A DNA stretch of 64,000 nt from contig JAAYDO010000052.1 in NCBI GenBank assembly GCA_012729225.1, positions 21,619 through 85,618 of the forward strand. Direction: 5' to 3'. The position numbers and the translations under genes are program-made. This document shows, in pieces, positions 55,033 to 64,000 of the stretch (positions within the stretch are counted from its first letter, which is position 1; each line of letters opens with the position of its first letter). This DNA is from Bacteroidales bacterium (GTDB taxonomy: Bacteria; Bacteroidota; Bacteroidia; Bacteroidales; Bacteroidaceae). The notes under the pieces are model-generated. The model was given only the letters and a program-made list of their open reading frames with translations. It did not search any database and had not been told where the DNA came from.

Positions 55033-55180
55033 TTCACACGAATGCTCACGAATGCCCATGAATCTTCATAAATAAAAAGTACCCCTATCTACTTGTACCT
55101 TCCTCTGCTATCCCGTGTACAATGGCTCGCCAGAGCCACATTCATGATCATTCATGGCTATTCATGGGCATTCGTGTGAA
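55033..55180. repeat. Two inverted clusters of 10-bp repeats (TNNNCAYGAA)
   Basis: Left arm TTCACACGAA TGCTCACGAA TGCCCATGAA TCTTCATAAA; right arm reverse complement TTCACACGAA TGCCCATGAA TAGCCATGAA TGATCATGAA. Confidence 0.85.
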
Positions 55181-55248
55181 AAAAATAAATATTCACGTGA
55201 AGCACATGATCCGAGCATTTCTGTACGTCAGAATTATTCAAGAGGCGT

Positions 55249-55281
55249 ATCGAAGCCCTATCGAAGGCATATCGAAGGCTT
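55249..55281. repeat. Three tandem 11-bp repeats TATCGAAGGC(A)
   Basis: TATCGAAGCCC TATCGAAGGCA TATCGAAGGCT, same unit as at 24157-24200. Confidence 0.93.
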
Positions 55282-55450
55282 GCAAATGGATGGGAAGGGG
55301 AATTGGAGGGCAAGTTTGAGGAGCATGGGCAGGAAAGGAGCATGACATGGTTATATTCCCCTCTTGACTGAGGAATATTTTTCTTCACAAGAGAAATGAA
55401 AAAGCAGGGTTATGAGATTGTTTTTTCTAAATAAGAAAATTTATCTAAAA

Positions 55451-55482
55451 TTTGTGAGATTAAAATATTGTTTGTAACTTTG
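55451..55482 (+). promoter_or_regulatory. Bacteroidetes-type promoter of the foldase gene
   Basis: TTTG at 55451-55454, 20-bp spacer, TAACTTTG at 55475-55482. Confidence 0.7.
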
Positions 55483-55579
55483 CATGTCTTTGTCTGCATA
55501 GAGGAAAGACCGTATTGACCTCATCAAACGACAGGGGAAAACCTATACATTGTATATAATAACAAAACAAATATAAAAA

Positions 55580-57730
55580 ATGGCAGCATTACAAAAAATC
55601 AGAAACAAGGGCGTGCTCCTTGTGACTATCATCGCCGTGGCACTTTTCTTGTTCGTGGCTGGTGACCTATTCAGAGGCGTAGAGAGCCTCTTTCAGCAGT
55701 CCAGCCAGAAGGTGGGCGAAGTGGGTGGAAAAACTGTGAACATCCAAGACTTCCAGAAACTGATGGAGGACACACAGAATTATTATGAACTTGCCCAGCA
55801 GAAGAGTTCTTTCAACGAGACTGAATTGAACCGCATCAAGGATGAGGCTTGGCAGACATACGTGCAACAGCAGTTGATTGAGAAAGAATGCAAGGAACTC
55901 GGTCTGAGCGTGAGCGACGACGAGATTTCGGAGGTGATCAAGTCTGGCATCAGCCATGTGCTTCAAGTGCCTATCTTCATGAATCAGCAGACGGGTCGCT
56001 ATGACTACACAACGGTGAAGGCTTTCCTCACTGAGTATGACAAGATGAAGAAGGCTGGCACGCCACTTCCTGAAGAGTATGAGAAGGTCTATAAGTATTA
56101 CTTGTTTGCCCAGCGTCAGATTCGCGACCAGCTTCTCGTGCAGAAGTATCAGGTGTTGCTCTCTCAGTGCTTCTTGTCTAACCCAGTGGAGGCAAAGTAT
56201 GCTTTTGACGGGCGTGCGGAGGAGTCTGAGATTTTGTTGGCCGCTATTCCTGCCACATCTGTGAAGGATGACGCTGTGAAGGTGACGGATGAGGACATCA
56301 AGGCTAAATATGAGGAGGACAAGCAGAAGTATGTGCAGTATATAGAGACTCGCGACGTGAAGATGGTGAGTGTGGCTGTGACTGCCAGCAACGAGGACAA
56401 GAAGGCTGCCGAGGCTGAGATGGACGAGGCTGTAAAGAAGTTGGCTGAGGCTACCGACAATGCCACTGCCGGCAATGTGACTCGTCAGTACACTTCTCTC
56501 ATTCCTTATTCTGATGTGATGAAGACGAAGGATGCTTTCCCTTCTATGATTTCTGCCCTGATTGACTCTATGGCTGTGGGCACTGTGAAGGCACCTGCTT
56601 TTGATGTGATGACCAACACTTACTACACTTGCAAGTTGTTGGCCAAGACAATGCAACCAGACTCTGTACTCTTCCGCCAGATTGGCGTGATCGGCAAGGA
56701 TGAGGACGACATTGCGAAGAAGGCTGACAGCATCATGGTGGCACTGAATGGAGGTGCGATATTCAAGGAGATTGCAAAGAAGTACAATCAGGTGGGCGAC
56801 TCTACATGGATCAGCACGAATCAGTATGAGAATGCTCAGTTGGATGGCGACAACGCTCTCTATATCAACACGCTGTTTGGCATGGGGGCTGGTCAGTCTC
56901 GCAAGTTGAAGCTGACCAACGGCAGCACGATTATTCTTCAGGTGATGAAGACTGCTCATCCTGTGGAGAAATATAATGTTGCGGCAATTGTGAAGGAACT
57001 CAAGTTCTCTGACGAGACTTACAATAAGGAATATAACAAGTTTGCTTCTTTCGTGGCTGCCAATACGACAGTTGAGCAGATTGAGGCTAATGCCGCAAAG
57101 AGTGGCTATACAGTTCGCCCGCTTGACGACGTGGCGGCTTCTGACCACGGCATTGCCAATGTGGGCAACACTCGTGATGCGCTCAAGTGGGTGTTTGACG
57201 AGGCGAAAGTGGGTGATGTTTCTCCTTTGTATGAATGTGGCAGCAATGACCACCTGTTGCTGGTGGCTCTCACAGGCATCAACAAGGAGGGCTTCCGCTC
57301 TATGGAGAAGATGAAGGATGACCTCGCCGCTGAAATCAGAAACGAGAAGAAGGTGGAGAAACTTTATGAGAGCGTGAAGAACATCAAGACTTTTGCTGAA
57401 GCCCAGAAGGTGAAGGATGCTGTGGTGGACACTATCAAGCATATCTCTTTCGCCGCTCCTGCATACATCGCTTCTACAGGCGCATCTGAGCCACTCGTGA
57501 GCGCAGTTGCGGCAAAGACAGCCAAGGGTGCTTTCTCTGGCGCAGTGAAGGGCAATGCTGGCGTGTATATGTTCCAGGTGACCAACAAGAACAAGACTTC
57601 TGAGAAGTTTGACGAGAAGGGCGAGAAGGCTACAATAGCCATGAACAACTACCGCAATGCTTCCAGCACAGTGATTAACTCTCTTTACCTGAAAGCCAAG
57701 GTGAAGGATCTTCGATACAAGTTCTTCTAA
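55580..57730 (+). CDS. SurA N-terminal/PpiD-like peptidyl-prolyl isomerase
   Basis: MAALQKIRNKGVLLVTIIAVALFLFVAGDLF anchor; SurA_N-like helices; parvulin-like central region. Confidence 0.9.
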   Translation: MAALQKIRNKGVLLVTIIAVALFLFVAGDLFRGVESLFQQSSQKVGEVGGKTVNIQDFQKLMEDTQNYYELAQQKSSFNETELNRIKDEAWQTYVQQQLIEKECKELGLSVSDDEISEVIKSGISHVLQVPIFMNQQTGRYDYTTVKAFLTEYDKMKKAGTPLPEEYEKVYKYYLFAQRQIRDQLLVQKYQVLLSQCFLSNPVEAKYAFDGRAEESEILLAAIPATSVKDDAVKVTDEDIKAKYEEDKQKYVQYIETRDVKMVSVAVTASNEDKKAAEAEMDEAVKKLAEATDNATAGNVTRQYTSLIPYSDVMKTKDAFPSMISALIDSMAVGTVKAPAFDVMTNTYYTCKLLAKTMQPDSVLFRQIGVIGKDEDDIAKKADSIMVALNGGAIFKEIAKKYNQVGDSTWISTNQYENAQLDGDNALYINTLFGMGAGQSRKLKLTNGSTIILQVMKTAHPVEKYNVAAIVKELKFSDETYNKEYNKFASFVAANTTVEQIEANAAKSGYTVRPLDDVAASDHGIANVGNTRDALKWVFDEAKVGDVSPLYECGSNDHLLLVALTGINKEGFRSMEKMKDDLAAEIRNEKKVEKLYESVKNIKTFAEAQKVKDAVVDTIKHISFAAPAYIASTGASEPLVSAVAAKTAKGAFSGAVKGNAGVYMFQVTNKNKTSEKFDEKGEKATIAMNNYRNASSTVINSLYLKAKVKDLRYKFF

Positions 57731-57757
57731 TCTTGCAGATTGACAATCATTCTATAG

Positions 57758-57790
57758 GAAGGGGGCTGGCATTGGTCAGCCTCCTTTTGT
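57758..57790 (+). terminator. Intrinsic terminator of the foldase gene
   Basis: GGGGGCTG...CAGCCTCC followed by TTTTG. Confidence 0.75.
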
Positions 57791-57878
57791 TAATTATTGT
57801 GCAAAGTGCTGTTTTTTTAAAAAAAATTTGGACAGAATGAAAAAAGAAGTTATATTTGCATCATAAAACGTATTGTAT

Positions 57879-58211
57879 ATGACTAAATTACTACGCAAAA
57901 TAACAGCTAAAGTTCTTCTTGCCATGGTTTGCCTTGGTGCATTTCCCATGGCTGTCTCAGCAGAGGGGGTGCAGAACGCTCAACCTCAGATAGAGCAGGA
58001 ACTGAATGCTATCAGCATTTCTGTGAGCGAATCGAGTGTGCGCGTGAAGAATGCAGATGGGCTGACAATGGATGTGTATAGCATTACAGGAGAGAAAGTC
58101 TATACGACCCGCATTGAGGGCAATTCGAAGACAATCGACCTCGGACAGATGCAACGCGGATACTACATTGTCAAGATTGGCAAGTTCACCCGTAAGATTT
58201 ATCTTCACTAA
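57879..58211 (+). CDS. Small secreted protein consisting mainly of a T9SS type A-like C-terminal domain
   Basis: Signal peptide then ISISVSESSVRVKNADGLTMDVYSITGEKVYTTRIEGNSKTIDLGQMQRGYYIVKIGKFTRKIYLH. Confidence 0.75.
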   Translation: MTKLLRKITAKVLLAMVCLGAFPMAVSAEGVQNAQPQIEQELNAISISVSESSVRVKNADGLTMDVYSITGEKVYTTRIEGNSKTIDLGQMQRGYYIVKIGKFTRKIYLH

Positions 58212-58425
58212 ACCCGTAGGGGCAGAAGACTCCCCGATTGCAAGCGCAGTGAATGCAAGACAACAAAAAGTGGAAGTCTGTTTTCTCCTTGTAGGAAACC
58301 GAGTACTTTCACTTTCTTTTTGTGTAGAACAACATTGATTCGTGCAGGACAACATTTTTAGTGTAGAACTAAAACCTAACATCATCACTACCCCTCTCCC
58401 ACACCAACAGTAGCCCAGCATTCCT

Positions 58426-58971
58426 ATGGCAAAGATAGACGAAAAGGACATACTGAAAAGAATCCAAGACCCGAAGAGCAAACGGAAGGCATTTGAAGAA
58501 ATCGTCAATGCCTACTCGCGCCAACTCTACTGGAAGATTCACTATATGGTGCAGAATCATGACGATACGGACGATGTGCTTCAGAACACACTGGTGAAGG
58601 CATGGAGGGGACTGGACAACTTCAAAGGCGACTCGGCTTTGTTCACTTGGCTCTACAGGATTGCCTACAATGAGTCTATCACATTTCTCAAACAACGGAA
58701 ACAGATGATGTCTATAGATGATGAGGATTTTGTGGAGCAGGCTAACTTTGTGGCAGATGAATATTTTGACAGCGATGAGACACAGGAGATGCTGATGCAA
58801 GCGGTGTCCACCCTGCCTCCGAAGCAAAGGCAGGTGTTCTGTATGAAATATTTTGAGGACAGGAAATATGAGGAAATCTCTGAACTGGTGGGCACAAGCG
58901 TGGGGGCTCTGAAAGCCTCCTACCACATCGCAGTGGAAAAGATTACCTTCTTTATCAAGTCAAAAGAGTAA
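58426..58971 (+). CDS. ECF-type RNA polymerase sigma factor
   Basis: DDTDDVLQNTLVKAWRGLDNFKGDSALFTWLYRIAYNESITFLKQRK; LPPKQRQVFCMKYFEDRKYEEISELVGTSVGALKASYH. Confidence 0.96.
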   Translation: MAKIDEKDILKRIQDPKSKRKAFEEIVNAYSRQLYWKIHYMVQNHDDTDDVLQNTLVKAWRGLDNFKGDSALFTWLYRIAYNESITFLKQRKQMMSIDDEDFVEQANFVADEYFDSDETQEMLMQAVSTLPPKQRQVFCMKYFEDRKYEEISELVGTSVGALKASYHIAVEKITFFIKSKE

Positions 58972-59038
58972 AAAAACAATATCCATTTAAACTATTTCAA
59001 ACTAAGATAGTCACATCTATAACTGAACACAAAAAAGA

Positions 59039-59467
59039 ATGATTATGAGTACAAAGAACAACCGAATATTTGACCCTCAGGGCGGAAAATATCCGTTCAG
59101 AGTAAATGACGAATATTTCGACAATCTGGCTGCTCGTGTCATGGACCGAATCGACGAAATCGATAAGGAACCTGTAGAGAAAGAAGAGAAATCGGAATTA
59201 AAGTCAAACGTGTTCGACATCAACAAGAATCGCCATCGCAATCTGTGGATTAGTTCTATCTCGATTGCGGCATCACTTGTGCTCATTGCCACTCTGGCGT
59301 TGAAGTTTATTCCTACGCATGCTCCAGCAGAAAATGAACAAACTGAAATGGTGGCAGCGCAAACTGCTAAGGAGAACATGGACTATAATGAGGACTTGAT
59401 GACTTATACGATGGCGGACAACATGGATATTTATTACTACTTGTTGTCTGAAGATTTCGAACAGTAA
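59039..59467 (+). CDS. Putative membrane anti-sigma partner, hypothetical
   Basis: Single TM (ISIAASLVLIATLALKFI) and position directly after the ECF sigma gene. Confidence 0.65.
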   Translation: MIMSTKNNRIFDPQGGKYPFRVNDEYFDNLAARVMDRIDEIDKEPVEKEEKSELKSNVFDINKNRHRNLWISSISIAASLVLIATLALKFIPTHAPAENEQTEMVAAQTAKENMDYNEDLMTYTMADNMDIYYYLLSEDFEQ

Positions 59468-59510
59468 AAAAATGAGAAGTAAAAGAATTTTTCAAAAACA
59501 ACACACGTCT

Positions 59511-60050
59511 ATGAAAAGATTTGGTCTTATCATCTACATATTGTTCCTCTGCCTATGTGTGAAAGCCCAAAATCCAAACTGGAATAGAGGTCAGCAACAG
59601 AATCAGCCACGTGCGGAATTCACTCCTGAACTCTACAAGAAACGCATGAATGACTTTGTGGCACGCGAAGCACACCTCACCGAAGCAGAGGGAACGAAAT
59701 TCTTTCCGCTGTTGGACGAGATGCAAGCCAAACAAAGAAACATCGCCAAGCAGCAAAGGGATATTATGATGAAGGCGTGGAGAAACACCAACATCAGCGA
59801 GAGTGACTACGAGGAGATGGTCATGAGGGTAACTGCACTTGATGTGGAAAGCCGAAAGGTGGAACAGACCTACTACAAGAAGTTTCATTCTGTGCTGAGT
59901 TGGAAGAAGGTTTATGCGGTGAGAGTTGCCTTGCAGAGATTCCAAGTAGAAGCACTGAACCAATTCCGACCCAGTGGAAGAGATAACAACAGATGGCAAG
60001 GTCCACGATGGAATTTCAACAACAATAACAATAATAACAACAATAAGTAG
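59511..60050 (+). CDS. Spy/CpxP-like periplasmic protein, hypothetical
   Basis: Signal peptide MKRFGLIIYILFLCLCVKAQ; helical charged body; poly-Asn tail. Confidence 0.65.
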   Translation: MKRFGLIIYILFLCLCVKAQNPNWNRGQQQNQPRAEFTPELYKKRMNDFVAREAHLTEAEGTKFFPLLDEMQAKQRNIAKQQRDIMMKAWRNTNISESDYEEMVMRVTALDVESRKVEQTYYKKFHSVLSWKKVYAVRVALQRFQVEALNQFRPSGRDNNRWQGPRWNFNNNNNNNNNK

Positions 60051-60300
60051 GTTGGGAAGTCTCATCAAGCAGGCTAAGAAGAAACATCATACATCATCAA
60101 TAGAGAGTAAGGAGAACTGTACAAGGGGTTCTCCTTATTTTTTATCTCTATTTTTATAATATTTAAAAGGAATAATTTGAATAGAATTGACAAAAGCACT
60201 ATCTTTGCGTATAATTAGACTGAGTGGATTCGTCCAACAAAAGAATTGTATCATCTGAACCCTTATCAACGGGGTGTGAATGACTAAAATCATATCCAAA

Positions 60301-60957
60301 ATGAGAAAAATATTCTTTGCCATCATTGCTATGGCACTTCCAATGATGATGAATGCCCAGAGCGTGGGTCTCTTGGCACGTAAGCCTCGTGTGACGGCTG
60401 CCAATTTATCTTCTTATGCAGAGAAGGGTGCTATTCCTGAAGAGAATGGCAAGGTGGTATTTAAGAAAACCGTCGCTGCTATGGCTGGCTTGAGTAAAGA
60501 AGACATCTTCAACAGAATGCAACAATGGGCAGCACTTCGCTATGAGCCTAACAGCATGGTAGGCTATGACTATCAAGACCCCAACTTCCACAAGAATCTG
60601 GAATATGCGAAGCTGAAAGTGGCTGACAGACAGAATGGGATCATTGAATGCCAAGGTGCTGAAGAACTGATCTTCTCTGTGAAACCACTGGCGAAGAACT
60701 ACACGCAGGCTTTCTATCTGCTTGATGTGAAGGTTAATCAAGGCTCTGTGGATTTCACATTGCACACAATCAACTTTAATATAGACCAAGGTGACAATGA
60801 GTTTGTACGCATGGATGCTGAAAGTTGGATCACAGATGCTGAAGCAATCAACAAGAAGGGCGAACTAAGAAAGAGACAAGGTAAGTTCCGTGTGAAGACC
60901 ATTGACCTCGTGAATCAGATAGAGAGTGAAATAGCTAACGCAATTCAAAACGAATGA
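60301..60957 (+). CDS. DUF4468-like secreted protein
   Basis: Signal peptide MRKIFFAIIAMALPMMMNAQ; VVFKKTVAAMAGLSKEDIFNRMQQWAALRY... Confidence 0.7.
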   Translation: MRKIFFAIIAMALPMMMNAQSVGLLARKPRVTAANLSSYAEKGAIPEENGKVVFKKTVAAMAGLSKEDIFNRMQQWAALRYEPNSMVGYDYQDPNFHKNLEYAKLKVADRQNGIIECQGAEELIFSVKPLAKNYTQAFYLLDVKVNQGSVDFTLHTINFNIDQGDNEFVRMDAESWITDAEAINKKGELRKRQGKFRVKTIDLVNQIESEIANAIQNE

Positions 60958-61214
60958 ATCAGGAAGAAATAGATAAAATCATTGCCGAGGCTGTTGCTGA
61001 CAGCAAGAGCAAGAACAAAAAGAAGTGGCATAAGGGCAAGGGGGATCAGGTGGCGAAGGCAAGAAGAGTGCTCAACTGGCTCTTCATGATTGGCTTTGTG
61101 GCTGCTATTATCATCTATTTTGTGCTACCAGAGCAGAGAGTGCTCTTCTTCAGCGTGGGCTTTGGAGCAATTGCACTGAAATTGGTGGAGTTCTACCTCC
61201 GCTTCATGTTTTAG
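60954..61214 (+). CDS. Small two-TM membrane protein, hypothetical
   Basis: ATG overlaps the upstream stop; LFMIGFVAAIIIYFVLPEQRVLFFSVGFGAIAL. Confidence 0.75.
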   Translation: MNQEEIDKIIAEAVADSKSKNKKKWHKGKGDQVAKARRVLNWLFMIGFVAAIIIYFVLPEQRVLFFSVGFGAIALKLVEFYLRFMF

Positions 61215-61527
61215 AACAAAGCACGGAAACAGGTCATATTCTTCGTTTCGCTCTGAAGACAAGAGGAATAAGAGACCATACGGACAAGTGGAGACCTCTT
61301 TCATTTTCCTTCTGAAAGAAAAGTAGAGAATAAGAGCCGTCTGATCTGATGCTCATTGAGAAATACAGCCAAATGGCTCTTTCCCTCTATTAGAGGTTTC
61401 ATACGAAAGTTGAGGCTGTTCTCTTAAAAGAATCTCCTCTTTCTCTCCTCTTTTTGAGAGAGCGTAGCAACCAAGGAGATTTAAAAAACTCAGGGCTGTT
61501 AGTATTATAGAAAACCGATATAAGATT

Positions 61528-63588
61528 TTGAAAGTAAAGTATTTACTCATATTCCTCTTTTTTGTTTTGCTGGCGCCTATGGTTCAGGCACAGCGTATCA
61601 TCACTGAGTTGGAGACCAATTCAGACCAGTCGATGGATGCACGTCCCGACTCTATCGAAAACAAAAAGAAAAAAGTCATCCCAACAGAAGTGAAGGCATG
61701 GACGGTGGATGAGAAGTTTGGCAACAGAACCGATACATATGTGGATACACTTCATCACATGTTCATGAACACAGACCTTCCAGAAGGAATAACCGGTCAC
61801 TACAACTCACTGGCAAATGTTGGTTCTCCACGTATGTCACGTATCTTTATGGAACGTCCCGACATGCCTTTATTCATGTTTACCTCTCCATTCGACATGT
61901 TTTATGTGGACACAAACCATTTCCGTTTCTACAACACTAAGTCGCCCTTCATGAATGTGACCTACAACTGGAACGGCTCGAAGAACACAGGTTCTGACCA
62001 TGTGAAAGCAACCTATACCAACAATGTGGGTAAGAAATTCAACTTCGGTGGTATCTTCGACTATATCTACGGTAGAGGCTACTACGACACGCAATCCACC
62101 AGCTACATCAACGCATCAACATGGGCTTCGTACATTGGTTCAAAGTATGATCTTCACTTCTACTATCAGCACAACTTCATGAAAACTGCCGAGAATGGCG
62201 GTATAGAAGACGACAACTACATCACGAATCCTGAAAACATGGAACGTGAGTTCACCTCCAACGATATTCCAACCCTACTCTCTCAAACGTGGAATCGCCA
62301 AGAGCACGATATTGCCTATCTGAACCATCACTTCAACATGGGCTTCTGGAAGGAAGAAGTGATTGACTCCGTGACAACCAAGAGAGTGTTTGTACCTGTC
62401 AGCCGTATCTTCCACACACTGAAATTTCAGAACATGATGAGAAACAACCGTGCCTTCAAAGAGACGGAAAACTATCATTCATACACCTATCTACCAGGCG
62501 ATTCAACACAAGACTACACCAAATTCTTCTATTTGAAGAACCTTGTAGGGCTATCACTCTGCGAGGGCTTCAACAAGTGGGCTGTGTTTGGCTTGAATGC
62601 TTATGTTGGCTTTGAAAGCAAAAGATACTCACTACCCGACTCCACCGTCTATGGAGGCGTGAGCACCAACACATCAGGTCTTATCGGTAAGAGATATTAC
62701 AACGAGCATAATGTAGTGGCTGGTGGTCAGATCATCCGCGAGCAAGGCAACACCGTGCATTACAACTTGGATGCTGAGTTTGTGGTGGCAGGCGAGGATA
62801 TGGGCGCTTTCGATGTGAAAGGACATGCCGAAGTGAACATTCCTGTCTTGAAAGACACTGCTCAAGTGGCAATCAATGCCTATGTGAAGAACATAGCCCC
62901 CAACTTCTATTATCGTCATTATCACGGTAAACATGCTTGGTGGGATCGTGGTGCAGACAAGGAATTTAGACAACGCATCGAAGGTGTGATCACCATTCCT
63001 CACACAGAGACAAGACTGACTGTAGGTGTGGAGAACATCAAGAACTTCAACTATTTCCAAAACAACGGCATCGTGTTTAATGCAGGAACAGACCAGCAAG
63101 CCATCAGCAATCATGTCACACCCATGCAATATTCGGACAACATCCAGGTGGTGAGTGCCAATCTGCGCCAGAATATCCATTTGGGCATCCTGCATTGGGA
63201 AAACGACATCACTTACCAAACGAGTAGCCACTCAGACGTGTTGCCTCTCCCCACCCTGTCGCTCTACACAAATCTGTATATCCGATTCAAGATTGCCAAG
63301 GTGTTGAAGACAGAGTTTGGTGCAGACATGAAATATTTCACTAAATACGATGCTCCCGACTATTCACCAGTGATTGGCATGTTCATGAATCAGAATGCAT
63401 TGAAGAAGAAAAAGATTGGAGACTATCCTCTCGTGTCTGTGTATGCCAACTTTGACTTGAAACGCACACGATTCTATGTGATGTATCATCACATCAATCA
63501 ATCAGACGGGCGATACTTCTGGGCACCAGGATACCCCATCAATCCTAAAAGCCTACGATTTGGATTGAGTTGGAACTTCTATGATTAG
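61528..63588 (+). CDS. Putative porin (Bacteroidetes outer-membrane beta-barrel)
   Basis: Signal peptide (TTG start) and beta-barrel pattern ending RFGLSWNFYD. Confidence 0.85.
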   Translation: MKVKYLLIFLFFVLLAPMVQAQRIITELETNSDQSMDARPDSIENKKKKVIPTEVKAWTVDEKFGNRTDTYVDTLHHMFMNTDLPEGITGHYNSLANVGSPRMSRIFMERPDMPLFMFTSPFDMFYVDTNHFRFYNTKSPFMNVTYNWNGSKNTGSDHVKATYTNNVGKKFNFGGIFDYIYGRGYYDTQSTSYINASTWASYIGSKYDLHFYYQHNFMKTAENGGIEDDNYITNPENMEREFTSNDIPTLLSQTWNRQEHDIAYLNHHFNMGFWKEEVIDSVTTKRVFVPVSRIFHTLKFQNMMRNNRAFKETENYHSYTYLPGDSTQDYTKFFYLKNLVGLSLCEGFNKWAVFGLNAYVGFESKRYSLPDSTVYGGVSTNTSGLIGKRYYNEHNVVAGGQIIREQGNTVHYNLDAEFVVAGEDMGAFDVKGHAEVNIPVLKDTAQVAINAYVKNIAPNFYYRHYHGKHAWWDRGADKEFRQRIEGVITIPHTETRLTVGVENIKNFNYFQNNGIVFNAGTDQQAISNHVTPMQYSDNIQVVSANLRQNIHLGILHWENDITYQTSSHSDVLPLPTLSLYTNLYIRFKIAKVLKTEFGADMKYFTKYDAPDYSPVIGMFMNQNALKKKKIGDYPLVSVYANFDLKRTRFYVMYHHINQSDGRYFWAPGYPINPKSLRFGLSWNFYD

Positions 63589-63977
63589 CAAGGTCTTTAT
63601 AGATGCGAGAAGCGAGGTTTGACAAGTGCACCGAATAGAAGAAACAAGGCAAAAAGAAATACAAACAATTGGCATGCCACTCTTCGTCATTCAGAACTTG
63701 CCGTCTCTCATTTATCAGACCTTTACACAACGAATCGCATACATCTCCAGAATAAACCCTTTATTGGTACAAAAAACATGTGGACTTCATTTGCCATTGA
63801 AATATATTTTGATGGTCAATGAAGTCCACTTTCTTTAACAGAAACCTGATAAACTTCTCACACCCTGTTCCCATGATTAGGGAGGGGTGAATAAAAGCGG
63901 GCGTGCACGAGAACAGAACAGTAGGTTTCCATATCCTTTTGACATGTCACATGATTAAAGCATTCTTCATGCTCTAA

Positions 63978-64000
63978 CGAACAATGTTTCAAGTGCCAAC
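63978..64000. repeat. Array D (start) of 22-bp palindromic-core repeat family, cut by the window edge
   Basis: CGAACAATGTTTCAAGTGCCAA followed by C at the edge; same 22-nt unit as arrays A-C. Confidence 0.75.

Noticed and set aside
55667-57442. 591-aa minus-strand ORF antisense to the SurA/PpiD-like gene
   Set aside because: Leu/His-rich shadow frame created by codon bias of the plus-strand gene, which has a clear signal anchor, promoter and terminator.

Overview
The window is a Bacteroidales (Prevotella-like) chromosomal segment. Most of it is ordinary housekeeping sequence: a Na+-translocating methylmalonyl-CoA decarboxylase operon, an ABC exporter pair, lolA-ftsK, glycogen phosphorylase/synthase, ligA, asnA, lon, tgt, lptF, a DEAD helicase, an lptC neighbourhood, sppA, nifJ (PFOR), GH43, rnpB (RNase P RNA), a TolC/MacA/MacB-type exporter, an SLC13 permease, a SurA/PpiD-like foldase, an ECF sigma operon and a porin. 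The accessory part is roughly 1-4060. It holds (i) a partial minus-strand CDS running off the left edge and missing from the ORF track, (ii) two adjacent minus-strand genes, a small protein and a P-loop ATPase, sharing the N-terminal peptide GG(N/K)NQILPNAT, and (iii) an HU-like gene, a 40-aa 'smalltalk'-type membrane peptide missing from the ORF track, and an amidase gene, preceded by a leader that folds by eye into a nested RNA structure. A dispersed family of intergenic arrays with an exact 22-bp period and a degenerate palindromic core (YGMASMATKSTKCR) occurs at four places (about 1.6, 34.9, 52.8 and 64.0 kb). Two of these arrays share the same boundary in opposite orientations. Separate 11-bp (TATCGAAGGCA) and 10-bp (TNNNCAYGAA) intergenic repeats also occur. 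All calls were made by eye; no database search or folding program was run.
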